Of a DNA stretch of 64,000 bases, positions 22,859-34,960 are shown one piece after another. The notes under the pieces are model-generated. The model was given only the letters and a program-made list of their open reading frames with translations, was not told where the DNA came from and searched no databases. The translations under genes and the position numbers were made by a program. The stretch is from positions 1,984,001 through 2,048,000 of the forward strand of contig NC_052479.1 in assembly GCF_009730915.1 (NCBI RefSeq), written 5' to 3'. Source of the stretch: Dioscorea cayenensis subsp. rotundata (lineage: Eukaryota; Streptophyta; Magnoliopsida; Dioscoreales; Dioscoreaceae). Each line of letters starts with the position of its first letter. Position 1 is the first letter of the stretch.

Positions 22859-25020
22859 GACAATTGAACAAGAGAACATGCAAGGAATGATACTTCAAGC
22901 AATGACCATAAGCTCAAGATCACACTTGAGAGTGATTGAAAACAAACACAACACTTGGATGCATCTTCTTGTTTGTCCTTTGCATGGTGAGTCAAACAAG
23001 TTGGGTTGCTTGTTTGCAAATGTGGACAAATGAATGGTCTTGAAGTGAGGGCTAGTTAGGTTTGTTATGAGAATTCTGAATACATGACTCTCTCATTCAA
23101 TGATCTCTAAAGTTTTGCATGTTTTTTATTATTATTATTACAATTTTTTTTATTAATTTTTATTAATCTTTGTTGTTTAATGTGTGGACAGTTTTTTTCT
23201 TGAAGTTGGTGATGATGGGAAAATGATGTTATGTTATAAATGAGTATGATTATTAGACTAGTTCAATATTTTCATATCTAAATTAAACTAATTGATTTTT
23301 TTTTTAATCTTACTATAATAAATATTGTATTTATTTGAAAAATAAAATAATTAAATTTTACTATTCAAATTTGTGACTTGTTTATATTTCTTTAAAAAAA
23401 AAAGAGTTACATAATTTAAGACTATTGGTTTATTTAAAAGGTTAAAATAAATGAATTTAAACCTAGTCTTTATTATGTAGAATATTATTTAATAAAATTT
23501 TTGATAAATAATTATATATATACCATCTTATTTTATAGCCGGACACATTGGTTTCATGCCAGTTGGAGGCATACCATGGACTACCCATTGTTATAAAAAT
23601 AAATAAATTAATAATAATAATAATACCAAGATTGACATGATACATATAATATTTTAATAATTATACCTGTACATCAATATTACTTTTTAAAATTAAAATT
23701 TATATTTATAATAAAATAAAAACTAAAAATAAAATGTGTGGCTATAAATGAAAATAAGTGGATCTACCTAAAACTATTATTACAACAATCATATTTCTTA
23801 ATTTTATATCGTAATTATTTTGTGCCGCACACAAAGAGAACGGAATTGCATTCACTTATAATTAGTCAATGTTTATATTTTGTACGTGCATGTATTAGTG
23901 AAAAACACGTCAGCATTTATTGTAAAGTTTGCCCGGATAAAAAACAAAGTATATATGTTTCTTACTTTCACGGTAGGTAAGCAAGGATGAGTTTGAAATC
24001 CCAATACCATATATAGTATTATTCACTGTGATAAAATATTATATGCTGGATCTCAGCATGGAGCTCTTACATGAGAAATTATATTTTTTTTATCTTTTCA
24101 GAGTCATACATTAGGGAGATATATTATTATATGGTTATATTTTTAATATATTATTTTAGATATACATAATAGAGTTTTATTGTCTCACATATTAGTTTGA
24201 CTCATATAATAAATTTTTAAATAGTCATTAAATTATTATAATGTACACTTTTGTATCTGTTTGTCTTTTTAACATTCACCAAGCATTTATTTATCAAAAT
24301 AATAATAATAATAATAAAATTGAATGGCGTGGCCACACGAAGACCTAATTTATTAATAAATCAAAGAAAATAAATGGCCTTTAACAAGCATCTAATATAA
24401 TGTACATGCTGATGGTTATGATAACCCTTCATCAGGTTTTATAGTAATTTCAAAAATAATCATGTTGACATAATTATTGGAGTCAAAATCCAACAACTAT
24501 AGTGTATTTTTTAGTTTTTTTAAATTGTTATTGTTATAGTTTTTTTATTATTATTATTTATGGCAAACTTACAAGTTATTGTTTTTAATTTGATATATAT
24601 ATGCAAAGTCTAATTCGATATCATACATGTAGTCCCCAAAATGAAACTTAAAAGGAATTCCCACCCTCATAGACACACATTTGATGATGCATTTATCATG
24701 TACCTTTTTAAAAAAATTTGAAGACTTGAATAATGAATAATATAATAAAAAAATCGTCATAATTAAAGTTGGTCAGAAATACAAGAATTTATATATTTCC
24801 ATAATTCAGGATAGATTTTTAAAAAAATTCCCTATTGTAGACTAAATAATTAATGTTCTATATATATATATATATTTAAAGAATTTGTCATATGCTCAGA
24901 AAACAAAAATTAGGAAGAGGGAGGCAGATACAGAATTAACAGTATTTTAATTAGTTAAAACAAAAATATAAATAATGTCTATTAAATTGTACCAGCCTAT
25001 ATGGTTGGGGTTTTGTTGTT

Positions 25021-25053
<33 letters not shown>

Positions 25054-26854
25054 TTGGTTTGTTGGGGTGTAAATTAGTTTGGACGGACAAGATCACACGG
25101 ATACTGTTCCAAGTAAGGATTTTACTGTTTCAAATTCATCACACAAATTGTGATCACAATTTTTAACTGTTTTTGAGAGATATTGTTTTTAAAAAATACT
25201 ATTCATCACATTTGCACTGTTTCTAAATATTACTGTTTATTTAATGAATGCAGTCGTCAATGTCAAATGAAAGATCATCACTGAACATATATTCATGGAT
25301 TTGACTCATTTACGCACGCAAGTAAAAACTGGTCCTCATATATATATATATATATACTCATATATATATATATATATTACATGTAAATTTTAAAGAATAA
25401 TTAGAGATGTGCAATAATTAATATATATTTTTATATATGTATATTTATACATATTACACTAACACATATCTGATAAGCCCTTGTCATGTTGTTGCATGAT
25501 CTAGCTCTCAGTAATCTTTAGTTGCATATGTCCAATTGTAGTTTTTTCCCCTTCTCAAAATCTCAAAAAAAAAAAGCATCATTTTTGCAATTATATAACC
25601 ATGTCTTGCATAGCTATATACATGGTACAAGTTACAACCAGATGCCAGCATGAAGTGCTCATAACCGAGAGTAAAAGAGTACAAATTCCAGTTCATTTAG
25701 ATGCCATTCTTAATTAAATCTTAATTCTTAACCCTTGAAAACATTCTCCAAATGGAGGGCCAACCCACACACATGAATTAATGTATATAGATATAGTCCA
25801 TTACTTTCTAAAATTCAAAACACTTAAACATGTATTTATGGTCACTTAATGAAAGACAGTACTAGATCAACAACTTAAACCCATGCATGCTTACAAGTGA
25901 GCTTGCGTGCATAACCCTAGAGTTTAATACACCCATAACCATAAGAAGACATAAATGCATGGTTCTCGCCAAACAGGAAGTATCATTCCCACGCTGGTCA
26001 TAATAGGTCCACAACTTAGACCCATAAATAAAGTAAAATCCGATCTTCATAATATACTAGAAACCTACTTCTTTGTTACTTTTTACAACTTCGAGCTATA
26101 AATATTAATCCATAATTCCAACTTCAATGTTTTCTCTTTTTCTTATTGATTTTTTTTTAAAAAAAAAATGTTATCCTTAGCTTGGCTAATTACTTCAGAA
26201 GATCCATCATTGATATTTTATTTAATTCATTATTACAATTTAGCATAAAAATTAAAAAAATATATGTATATATATAAAGGGACTCCTTTTTATTAGCATA
26301 TGTAGTTATTCACTTCTCTATAGAAAAATAAAAATAAAAGAAACCAAAATACATGGAAAAAAAATGACTTTAATCCTAATTTTTAGATAATTTGAAATAA
26401 ATTACTTGATGTCATTATAGTGTAAGTTTTTTATGTATTAATCAATGACATTGAGAGTTCTCTTCCCAAACCACAAAGTCCATGAATATCTTCACATCTT
26501 GAGGTGAACATTCACCTATCAAATGTGCAAATGAAGCCATTTGGAATTTCTACATGAAAGAAAAATCCCTTTTTTATTTATTTATTTATTTGTTAAAAAG
26601 AAAAGTTCAACATGATGTTTACCTCTATCCAAATTAACTAATCTACCTACTATAACCTTTTCCATTAATCACCAAGTCAAACATCTCTCTCTCTCTCCAT
26701 TAATCCCATTAAATTTTTGACCACCTGCCTGTCATCCATGAAGCACAACAAGATCCTTAAAGTTCATCACATCCCTCCATATCCTTGCCATATGCCACCT
26801 TTTCTCCTCTCCTCTCCATCTCCATTAATTAACTTTGCCTTCTCTTCCTCTCCC
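22859..26854. other. AT-rich intergenic region
   Basis: About 4 kb without a recognisable gene. It begins with the 5' UTR/promoter of the KUP gene (minus strand). The remainder has AT microsatellites (25024-25052, 25337-25376), TAA repeats (23607-23625, 24297-24318) and short open frames without family character. The right end near 26640-26850 is CT-rich and belongs to the promoter of the peptide gene. Confidence 0.6.
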
Positions 26855-26932
26855 TATATATATATTCCCTTATCCACACTCTTCTTTCTCCTCTTCTTTC
26901 TTTCTTTCTCTCTCTCTCAATATAACTATTTT
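26855..26932 (+). promoter_or_regulatory. TATA box and CT-rich leader of the IDA-like gene
   Basis: TATATATATA at about 26856-26865, followed by a pyrimidine-rich leader with TTTC/CT repeats (26880-26920), then ATG at 26933. The spacing fits a plant core promoter. Confidence 0.6.
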
Positions 26933-27193
26933 ATGGCTACTAGTGCAAAAACTAGAGCTCTTTGCATGTCTCTAATGCTCATTCTCTTCTTTCTCATTAT
27001 TGGCTTCAAAACAGCAAATGCAAGGACTTTGAAGGGTGTCATCAAGGTGGATTATGAGCATTCTTTGGATTTCAACTTGAAGTTTGAGGAGAAGCTTAAT
27101 GACAAGTTGGCTCCACTCTTGCTTAACTTCCTCCCTAGAGGAACCATTCCTCCTTCTGGTCCTAGTAAAGGAACTAATGATATTACCACTTGA
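26933..27193 (+). CDS. IDA-like secreted peptide precursor
   Basis: 86-aa single-exon protein. Residues about 10-30 (MSLMLILFFLIIGF then TANA) form a signal peptide. The variable middle has charged residues, and the C-terminus reads LPRGTIPPSGPSKGTNDITT. The IPPSGPSK core fits the IDA/IDL signalling peptide (canonical PIPPSAPSKRHN), which after processing binds HAESA-type receptor kinases to control organ abscission, root emergence or immunity. Differences: threonine in place of the first proline, and KGTN in place of KRHN, so the usual terminal His is absent. An in-frame ATG lies upstream at 26717 but would add over 70 residues before the signal peptide, so the start at 26933 is preferred. 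Member assignment is not possible. Confidence 0.72.
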   Translation: MATSAKTRALCMSLMLILFFLIIGFKTANARTLKGVIKVDYEHSLDFNLKFEEKLNDKLAPLLLNFLPRGTIPPSGPSKGTNDITT

Positions 27194-27346
27194 AGGTCTT
27201 TCAAGGAAAAAAAAAAACCTTGTGTATATATATACATATAATATTTATAGATATCCTTTAATTGAGTTGTTATTGTTAAATTATTTCATTATATTCTCTT
27301 GTAGCTATATGAAAATAATTGGTTGTAGCTTCACAATTTGTACTTA

Positions 27347-27382
<36 letters not shown>

Positions 27383-29453
27383 ATGTTTCTCAAAGAAGTC
27401 TCCCTGCTTCCTCCTTTTGGGTGTTGTGTTTTGTGTTGGCTACCACTTCTAGTGGTGGGTGGTGTTTGTAGCTCTCTTCCCTCCTGTCTGGTGGGGCTTT
27501 TGTACTTTTTGGTTTATTTAGATATTTATGTAATTTATTCATTTTTTTAAAAAATAATAATAATAATAATATTTCATGAGTAAGTATTGTTTTGCTAATT
27601 CCGTTGCACAGAAAAAAAGATTGAAGAAGGATATATAGAGAGAGAAAAAAAAGAGAAAAGAGAGGGGGTTAACGATTAAATTGTATATTAGTATTTGGAC
27701 AATATTAGAATTTTTTATAATTAGTGAGAATTCAAATCAAAACTGAAAGACATATTTTAAAAAATGTAAATAGTGATTTGTGTTTGTAATTCCAGTCACA
27801 TATGTGTATGAATCTATTTTTACTTGCTTTTGTCGATATTTTTAAATGTCCATGCCTTTTTTAATGACCAGTTGCTGATTTTGGTGAAGAAAAACTAGAA
27901 ACGTTTTGAGGATTTTATTGAAAAGTTTGTAGACAACGTACGAGATGCATGGTTGTATGTCTAGGGTTTTCAACGTCATGGGGGTGACAACATCTGTGTT
28001 ACTGTGTAGATTGAAAATGTAGGGCTCACACGGTTAGGATGTAGCTGTAAACTTGGGGTGTGGATGTGGCGTAAATGATAAAAAAGCAAGCGTCATGCTC
28101 TCCAATTGAATAAGATTGAAATATTTTTTTTAAAAAATAAAAATCATTAAAAAAATAATAATTATTAAAATAACATTTTATGAAACATTAATAAAACTAA
28201 AATTATCCTTACAAAAAACTAATATAATTTTTATTTTAGAAAACAATGGTGATTAAACTACTATCGTAGACTTATTTAATTTTCTCTATTTTTCTTTGGT
28301 GTTTGATGTTCATTTGTGTTGATGCAGCAAGACAAATGAAATTTTTATATAAACCTATTTTTTTCACTGTCTCTTATTTTAATTTTTTTAATAAAATAAA
28401 TTTAAAAATTATTAAAAGTGATATTAACTTCTCATCACTTTATGAAAGTGTTATATTCTTTATTTTTTTCATTTCAAATCATTTTTCATACTACTTCAAA
28501 AAAAAAAAAAAATGTTACATCTCCCTTTTCATAATTTCAAATTACTTTTCCTTAATTGAACATGTCTTAATATTAAAGCGCTCTAACTCATCCACCAATT
28601 TATGGATTAGTAGTATATAATATTTGCTTCAATAACTTATTTTATCTTTAAATTTTTTTTAAGAAGACATTGTAAAAAATATTTATTTAATAAAAAATAT
28701 TATATCTTTCATACAAATTATGTCATAGAAATATTTTTCCCTGACATCACCTCTAATTTCAAGAAAAACATTTGTATGATGGAGAGACTTTAAGTGATAA
28801 TCCCAAATTTTAGAGTTAATATGAATTCAAAATAAGATAAAGTAATGTATGTCTCGCTGAGCACTAACCAGAAATACCATAGATGATGCTTTTAATTAAG
28901 AACTAGTTTTATTGAGTTAATTATTACTTATTTACTTAGAAATTATAGTAGGATGATCATTTGTTTATAATTAAAAACATACTTAAAATTATTTTACAAT
29001 GATAAAGATCTTGCTTGTTTATACATGATGATGTTTTGCAGTGATAATATTCTATTCAGATGCTATTATATTAATTTCTCATGGCATTCAATCGATTTCG
29101 TTTTGTTTTTGACATAAAAAGATACGATAATAAAATCTTAAACTAATAATAAATATCATAAAAATCACAATTTTTTTGAATATTAACTTCTTCAAACCTC
29201 AATAAAATTTATATAAATCTATTTTAATTTTAAGTTACAAAGATATGAATTGAAGAGAATAATATGGATAAAACTAAAAATAAATAAATAAATAAATAAA
29301 TATCAAGGGGAATTGGGAAAAATAAAATCTAAAATAAAAATAACATGATGAAAAAGAGCTTTAAAAACAAATATAAAGAAGATGACTTAGTTCACATGGT
29401 TGATATATATTATTTGCTAGGTCAGGCACAAGAGCAATAGAAAGTCTATAAGA
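27194..29453. other. AT-rich intergenic region
   Basis: Begins with the 3' UTR of the peptide gene and a TA/TG microsatellite (27346-27383). No further gene recognised. A short GC-richer patch near 27920-28080 has no coding sense. Confidence 0.55.
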
Positions 29454-29456
29454 TCA

Positions 29457-30200
29457 GGGTCTGTTTGGCTGCAACATAAAAAAAAAAATATGACATAATT
29501 TTATTATGCATGAAGTGCAAGTGATTATTACGAAAATTATAGCATATTTTATTCATACAGAATGAGTGTTTGGTTAACAAAATAATAAATAAATTACAGA
29601 GATTAGCCGGTCATCGGAGGCTAACCGGACCGCCGTCGTGTTACCGGAAACCATCCGGCCGATGGCCGGACCACCGGAGGACCAGTGACGGATCATCAGA
29701 GGTCGGCTGGACCACTGGTGGATCATCGGCGTGTCATTGGAGGCCAGTGGACCGGTAGTCGGACTGCCGATGGACTAGTGATCGGTTGCCGGAGGTCGTC
29801 CGGCCCGCTGGCAGGACCGGTGGCCGGTCACCAGAGGCATCCCGGATCACCGGTGGATTGCTGGTGCGTCACCAGAAGCCGGTGGATTGGTGGTCAGACT
29901 GCCGTGGACCGTGGGTCGGTCGTCGGAGGCCAGCCAAAGCCGAAGGCCCGGTTCTGGGAGGCCAGGGCCACCAATGACCGGTGGTTGGGTGGCTGAATAG
30001 AAAAAGAGAGAATTTTTACAATGAAAAAATATTCCACTAAGAGTGGAATATTTTTTTATGACATAATACCTATATTATGTCATAATTTAATACTCTAAAA
30101 TAAGCACCCAAACATTCAATATGACATAATTCTCTGAAAATATTAAATTATGGTATATTGTATAGATTATGTCATAATTTTGGTATATCCAAACAGGCCC
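29457..30200. mobile_element. Harbinger/Tourist-type MITE with a GC-rich repeated core
   Basis: 744 bp. TIR GGGTCTGTTTGG / CCAAACAGGCCC (11 of 12 paired) with 3-bp direct repeat TCA at 29454-29456 and 30201-30203. TGACATAAT motifs repeat near both ends. The core (29600-29990) is sharply GC-rich, unlike all surroundings. At 30027-30057 a 13-bp stem, AATATTCCACT with AGTGGAATATT, forms a tight hairpin. Harbinger elements usually duplicate TWA; TCA is a variant. Confidence 0.75.
29600..29990 (+). repeat. GC-rich CCGG-type minisatellite inside the MITE
   Basis: Degenerate units built on ACCGGTGGATCATCGG-like text, repeated roughly every 25-35 bp. Open frames exist through it because stops are rare in GC-rich repeats. 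The translations are low-complexity (GPLVDHRRVIGG-like) and not credible proteins. Confidence 0.65.
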
Positions 30201-30203
30201 TCA

Positions 30204-31253
30204 GACAAAGACCTTTATTATTATTTTTTTGTTACTCTAATAAAATGTGATAATTTTTTTTGTTAGAATAATAAGTTGTGTTTCTTATTCATTTGTAAAA
30301 TATTAAATTACTTACACTATCATAAATTAATACATAATTACTTTTAAATGTTTTAATAAAATATATGAATATAGTTATTTGATTAAAATTTAAAATATAA
30401 GATATGCATAAACGGTATAAAGTAAATAAAAGAACAATTGAACAATGAAAATTTTAATATTAAACTCAAAAGTTTTTTTTGTTGTTACTTCCCTCAACTG
30501 TTTGACAAGTCGATATTTTTCTTAAAGTAGAAATACTTTATAAAATTATTGATTTTTTTCTATTTTTAATGATAAGATTTTTTTTTTCCATTTCTATAAA
30601 TAGAACTCTAATCTGTTTGTCACTCTCTTGTATTGTGAAACTAAGCCATCCAATTAATCTGTAATGCATGACATGATCTCTTCCCACCTTGAAAGATGCA
30701 TGCAATATTCCAAAAAGAAGTATTAATAGCTAAAAATTTCTACTATATGTGGATTAATTGATTAGTCTCCAAGTTGTATAATTAATTACCTTAATTTTAT
30801 TTTTCTTGTCTTCTAATTACCACTTTTTATAATTTCTCTTATTTTAAGCATACCAAATTGATGACAAGTCTAAATCATCTTCCCTTATTTATAGTTCTAA
30901 TGCTCATCTTTGATTGGTTTAATGTGAATATAGACAAAAAAAATAAAACATTTAAGGTATGACAAAGAAGACTTACCAAAGCCTTATGTTTGCTTGGAGT
31001 GGCTAAACGTTGTTGTGTGGTCTATCATTGAATTGATTTTAACTATTTATCTGTGTTCCATTTTTTTTTAACATAACTTTAATTTTAATATTAATTAAAT
31101 TATATTCACATAAAAAACTAATAAATTCTGATTAATCAAAATTACAATGTGATTTTGTAGTTTGTACTATCAACAAATCATACATTAAAAAAAAGATTAT
31201 GACCAGCTAGCATTAAATCAAAAGTGTGGTCCTTATTTGTTATAGTGTTGGTG
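30204..31253. other. AT-rich intergenic region
   Basis: No gene or clear element seen. AT-rich with T runs near 30235-30260 and 30570-30590. Confidence 0.5.
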
Positions 31254-31261
31254 TTTCTATC

Positions 31262-32203
31262 CAAGGGTTTAATAATCGGACCGGTCGCAGAACCAGTTGG
31301 CCAACCGGTTCGATCGGTGCCGGTTCAATAATTTTCATTTTTAATTTTTTTAAAATAAATAAAAATTATTTAAAAAAATCAGAAAATTATAAAATAACTC
31401 AGAAAAATCAGAAAAAATGGGGAAAATATAAATATAATAAATATATATAAGAAATTATAATTTTATTATTTTTAAAAACTCATTTGCCAAGTATTTTTGT
31501 TTCCGAAGAAAGCTCAAGAGACATTATTTTGTTTCTTGATTTATGTTTATATAGAAAAAAAGAGAGAAATTTTAATTTTAATAAAAGCTTGATCCTATTC
31601 TACTTTGATTAAAAATTTAAATTTAATTTTAAATAAAATTTGATTTTTTATGGATAATGATCCCGATTTATCTATATAAAAAAAATTTCAATTAAAAGTT
31701 ATAGCTCATCCCTCAGATAAAAAAAAATTATTAAATTTGAGTTTTATATAAAAATTTGATTCTATTCTAATCGACAATGATACTAAAGAAAAAAATATTT
31801 TTAAAAAATATGTATATAAAAGCTATGTACCGAATATAAAGGTAAAAGAAATACAATTTAAATTTTTAAATAAAAATCATAAGAAAAAAAAAAGCTGGAG
31901 AAATGGAGGAGATCCATGTGCATCTCCTTCTTTGATGGTGGGACCCGAGGGAGAGAATGGATGCTCATGATCTATCCATCCATGTGCATGTGTATCTCAT
32001 TTTTCTTAATGGTGGGACTGGGGGATTTTTTTTATAAATAAAAAATCATAGTAAACCGGTCTGGTCCAATCTGATTCTTCTGGTTCAAAACCGGTTCATA
32101 ACCGGTTCAATCAAAACCCGGTTTATATGAGTGAACTAGAGTGGTGGCCGGTTCTTGGTTGAACTAGTTGAACTGGCCGGTCCGGTCCGGTTTTTAAACC
32201 TTG
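31262..32203. mobile_element. hAT-type MITE, 8-bp TSD TTTCTATC
   Basis: 942 bp. The left end CAAGGGTTTAATAATCGGACC and the right end, reverse-complemented, CAAGGTTTAAAAACCGGACC are matching TIRs with one gap. Exact 8-bp TSDs TTTCTATC at 31254-31261 and 32204-32211. Ends are rich in CCGGTT/AACCGG palindromes; the centre is AT-rich. Non-coding. TIR start and inner CCGGTCC text resemble the element at 11188-12074. Confidence 0.93.
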
Positions 32204-32211
32204 TTTCTATC

Positions 32212-32672
32212 TCTTTTATTATTTTTATTTTTAAGATAGAATTAATGCTTTGAGCTCACATAACATCAATTTTAATTAGCTTAATCATCTTTGATCTCTT
32301 TTTCATCTATCAATTTAAGTTCTTAAACTTTTAATTGAGCACATTTAATTTAAAAAATTGATATGATTAATTTTCTATTGATTTAAAATTTTAAATCAGG
32401 ATAAAATCTATTTAGTGCATCTCACAACCAATGCACAAAATTAACAAAAAATAATTTTAACTTTTTTCTAATACATCAATTTTTTCAATCATTTAACCAT
32501 ATGATCCGATGGGCTCTATATTAATATGAGACAAGATTATTAATTAAGAGCTTATTATACTCCTAATAATAAAGAATTTTTTTCAACCCAATAATATGAA
32601 CTCAAATCATTTGTTTAAACGATTCTAAATTAATCTTTGCCACCATGATCAACTTCGTTGACTCTAACACAT
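32212..32672. other. AT-rich intergenic spacer
   Basis: No gene seen between the hAT MITE and the tandem duplication. Confidence 0.5.
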
Positions 32673-32939
32673 CAGTTTAAAGTTTTTTTAGCGGCTAAGC
32701 GTTAAGAAGGCGGAGATATATACAATTCTTAGTTGAGCAAGTGGAGACAACGCTTAATACATGTGAGCGCTTGAACCACGGCTTACATTCCTAAAAATAT
32801 ACATCAGTTTAAAGTTTTTTTAGCAGCTAAGCGTTAAGAAGGCAGAGATATATACAATTTTTAGTTGAGCAAGTGGAGACCGAACAGTGTTTAATACATG
32901 TGAGCGTTGAAAACTACTGCTCACATTCCTAAAAATATA
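32673..32939 (+). repeat. 132-bp tandem duplication upstream of the OVATE gene
   Basis: Two adjacent copies starting CAGTTTAAAGTTTTTTTAGC at 32673 and 32805, both ending in TCCTAAAAATATACAT. The copies differ by a few substitutions and a small indel near GGAGACAACGC/GGAGACCGAACAG. The second copy ends about 265 bp before the OVATE gene start codon. Confidence 0.88.
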
Positions 32940-33202
32940 CATTCATGCATTAATCAAACTTTTACCACTTACAAACAATTTTGCAGGACCTTATATCAAT
33001 TGGCCTCTTGGCGGTTGGCAAGACATCATTTTAAAGGTGCAAAGAGCCAAAGAACGTCAACTCTACATCCTAAACTCCATTTCATATTTGTTAATGCCAT
33101 CCACTAAAACCATAGGACACTCCCAACTATTTATCCCCCTTCATCCTCCATCGCTTCTACTAAACTCCATTCCATATCTAGTGATCCCAAAAGTGTGAAA
33201 CA

Positions 33203-33895
33203 ATGGGAAACTATAGGTTTACACTATCTTCCATGATCCCCATTAATGCATGGCTCTACAAACTCAAGCACATGAACAAGAAGAAAAACACCACCACCAC
33301 CACCACCACAAAGAGAGACCACAAAATCATCACCTCATCATCATCATCATCATCTTCATCTCCCCCAAACCAAACCTCCATCCTCCCAAGAAGACCCTCA
33401 AACTACCTCTCAACAAGACCTCAAACTCAAAACAACAACCTCCCAAACTCCCTACACACTCCCTCACCTCTAGACCCTCCAAGGAAGTCCAAGAGAAGAT
33501 CAAGAAGAAACCCGGAAACCGATCAATCTTCATCAAACTCTAATCATGTTTTCCATGTCATCTCTAACCTTCAACTGCCACCGGTTGCAACAAAGTCTAC
33601 GGTGAAAAACAAGGTTCACAGGAGAAAAGTGCACATAAAGTCTCCAAGATTGAGCGTGTGCATGACAAAGAAGAGCCTTGCAATGGCGCAAAGTTTTGCG
33701 ATAATGAAATCATCATCTAATCCACAGAAGGACTTCGAGGACTCCATGATGGAAATGATCGTCGAGAATAATATTCGGTCACCCGGTGATCTTGAAGAAC
33801 TCTTAGCTAATTATCTTTCACTCAACTCTTATGAGCATCATGGTCTTATTGTCAAGGTGTTTGAGCAAATATGGTTCAATCTTGGTCATTCTTAG
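33203..33895 (+). CDS. OVATE family protein (OFP1/OFP-type transcriptional repressor)
   Basis: 230-aa single-exon gene. The N-terminus MGNYRFTLSSMIPINAWLYK is the conserved start of the OFP1-5 group, which supports this ATG. The middle is low-complexity: Thr and Ser runs (residues 31-53), a basic patch PRKSKRRSRR near residue 93, and a second basic stretch KVHRRKVHIKSPRLS near 140, likely nuclear localisation. Residues about 163-228 are the OVATE domain: SFAIMKSSSNPQKDFEDSMM, EMIVENNIRSPGDLEELLAN, YLSLNSYEHHGLIVKVFEQI and W. OFPs are nuclear repressors that bind TALE homeodomain proteins and TONNEAU1-recruiting motif proteins and shape organs. The domain appears complete. A TATA microsatellite lies just after the gene (33930-33950). 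Confidence 0.93.
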   Translation: MGNYRFTLSSMIPINAWLYKLKHMNKKKNTTTTTTTKRDHKIITSSSSSSSSSPPNQTSILPRRPSNYLSTRPQTQNNNLPNSLHTPSPLDPPRKSKRRSRRNPETDQSSSNSNHVFHVISNLQLPPVATKSTVKNKVHRRKVHIKSPRLSVCMTKKSLAMAQSFAIMKSSSNPQKDFEDSMMEMIVENNIRSPGDLEELLANYLSLNSYEHHGLIVKVFEQIWFNLGHS

Positions 33896-33919
33896 AATGA
33901 TATCATTGTTCAATATTCA

Positions 33920-33950
<31 letters not shown>

Positions 33951-34574
33951 CAAGAACTCTTCTTGATTTTTTCTTACAATTTCATATCATAGTGCATGCA
34001 TTAATAGATTGAATGAGAAGAAGAATGGTAAAACATAGAAAAATTAAAGTAATCCATGTGAAAGTAATTATATTCTGAATGGAATTCATTTGAAGGTGTC
34101 ATTCTTTCAGTGTTTTGGATTCCTAGAATATATAACATATGTTTGATATGTTGCCATGTAGACATGAAAACTTTGCATTAGATATCATGAGACATTAAAA
34201 CTTTGCATTAGATATCATGAGATGGAAATAAAACAAAAGGGTTGTTTTTTTTTTTCTTCTTTTTCTTTTCTAATTATCTATGTTTGAGGATTAAAAGCAA
34301 GAATGAAGAAAATGGAAAGGTTGTGAGGATTGGTTTATTGGTAGCAAGAAACACGATTTAGTGTGGATGATAATTAAAGTGTACCAATTGAGAATAACTC
34401 CCTTTGTCATGTTAAGAGTCTTACACTCAAAGTGCTTTTTTTTGCTACATGAGTTGAATTCATTAATGTTGAAGTAAGAAATTCTTGCTTCATTTTCATT
34501 TAAAGATAGGGTGTTAAATAGTATATATATTCACAATGTGTGGGTGTGTTATATCGGAGTGATGTGCAATTTTT
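33896..34574. other. 3' flank of the OVATE gene, AT-rich
   Basis: 3' UTR and AT-rich spacer. A short direct duplication GAAAACTTTGCATTAGATAT / TAAAACTTTGCATTAGATAT lies at about 34166-34222. No gene seen. Confidence 0.5.
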
Positions 34575-34697
34575 CATCATATAAAAGGTCAAATTAATCA
34601 ACATGATTAATGAGAACTTAATTATTAGAGAGATGGTGAGTTCGACTCCCATTGCAGAATGAATGATTGAGAGATATATAATAATAATAATAATAAT
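34575..34697 (+). repeat. SINE-like sequence with Pol III B box and TAA tail
   Basis: GAGTTCGACTCCC near 34630-34645 contains a perfect B box (GWTCRANNC). It is followed by about 40 bp and an (ATA/TAA) tail at 34675-34696. A degenerate A-box-like TGATTAATGAG lies about 30 bp upstream. A tRNA-derived SINE is likely but not proven; no TSD resolved. Confidence 0.4.
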
Positions 34698-34834
34698 GAA
34701 AGGGTTTATATTTTTAGAAACATATATTATTAATTTCATTTAATTTTATCCATAAAAATTATTTTATAATATAAGTCATTTTACTAATAATTAGTGTTCC
34801 CAAACCCTAATCTCAAATAAAACATAAACATGCA

Positions 34835-34960
34835 ACTACTGTTTAGTGCAGTGGTTAGTCACATGGGTAGTGGAAGAGCAAGTTCTAGGTCGAATTCTTA
34901 TGTTATAGAGCTGTAGTAATACTGTTTATACACTATTTTTCGGCTCAGATACTATTTATA
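34835..34960 (+). repeat. SINE-like sequence (tRNA-type A and B boxes)
   Basis: TAGTGCAGTGG near 34850 fits the A box (TRGYNNARNNG). AGGTCGAATTC about 45 bp later is close to a B box. The arrangement resembles plant AU-type SINEs. The 3' end is unclear. Confidence 0.4.

Noticed and set aside
26717..26932. Upstream in-frame start for the IDA-like gene
   Set aside because: It would pass through the TATA box and CT-rich leader and bury the signal peptide.
29570..29996. Three overlapping open frames, possible GC-rich gene
   Set aside because: All lie in the minisatellite core of a MITE; low-complexity translations, no family features.
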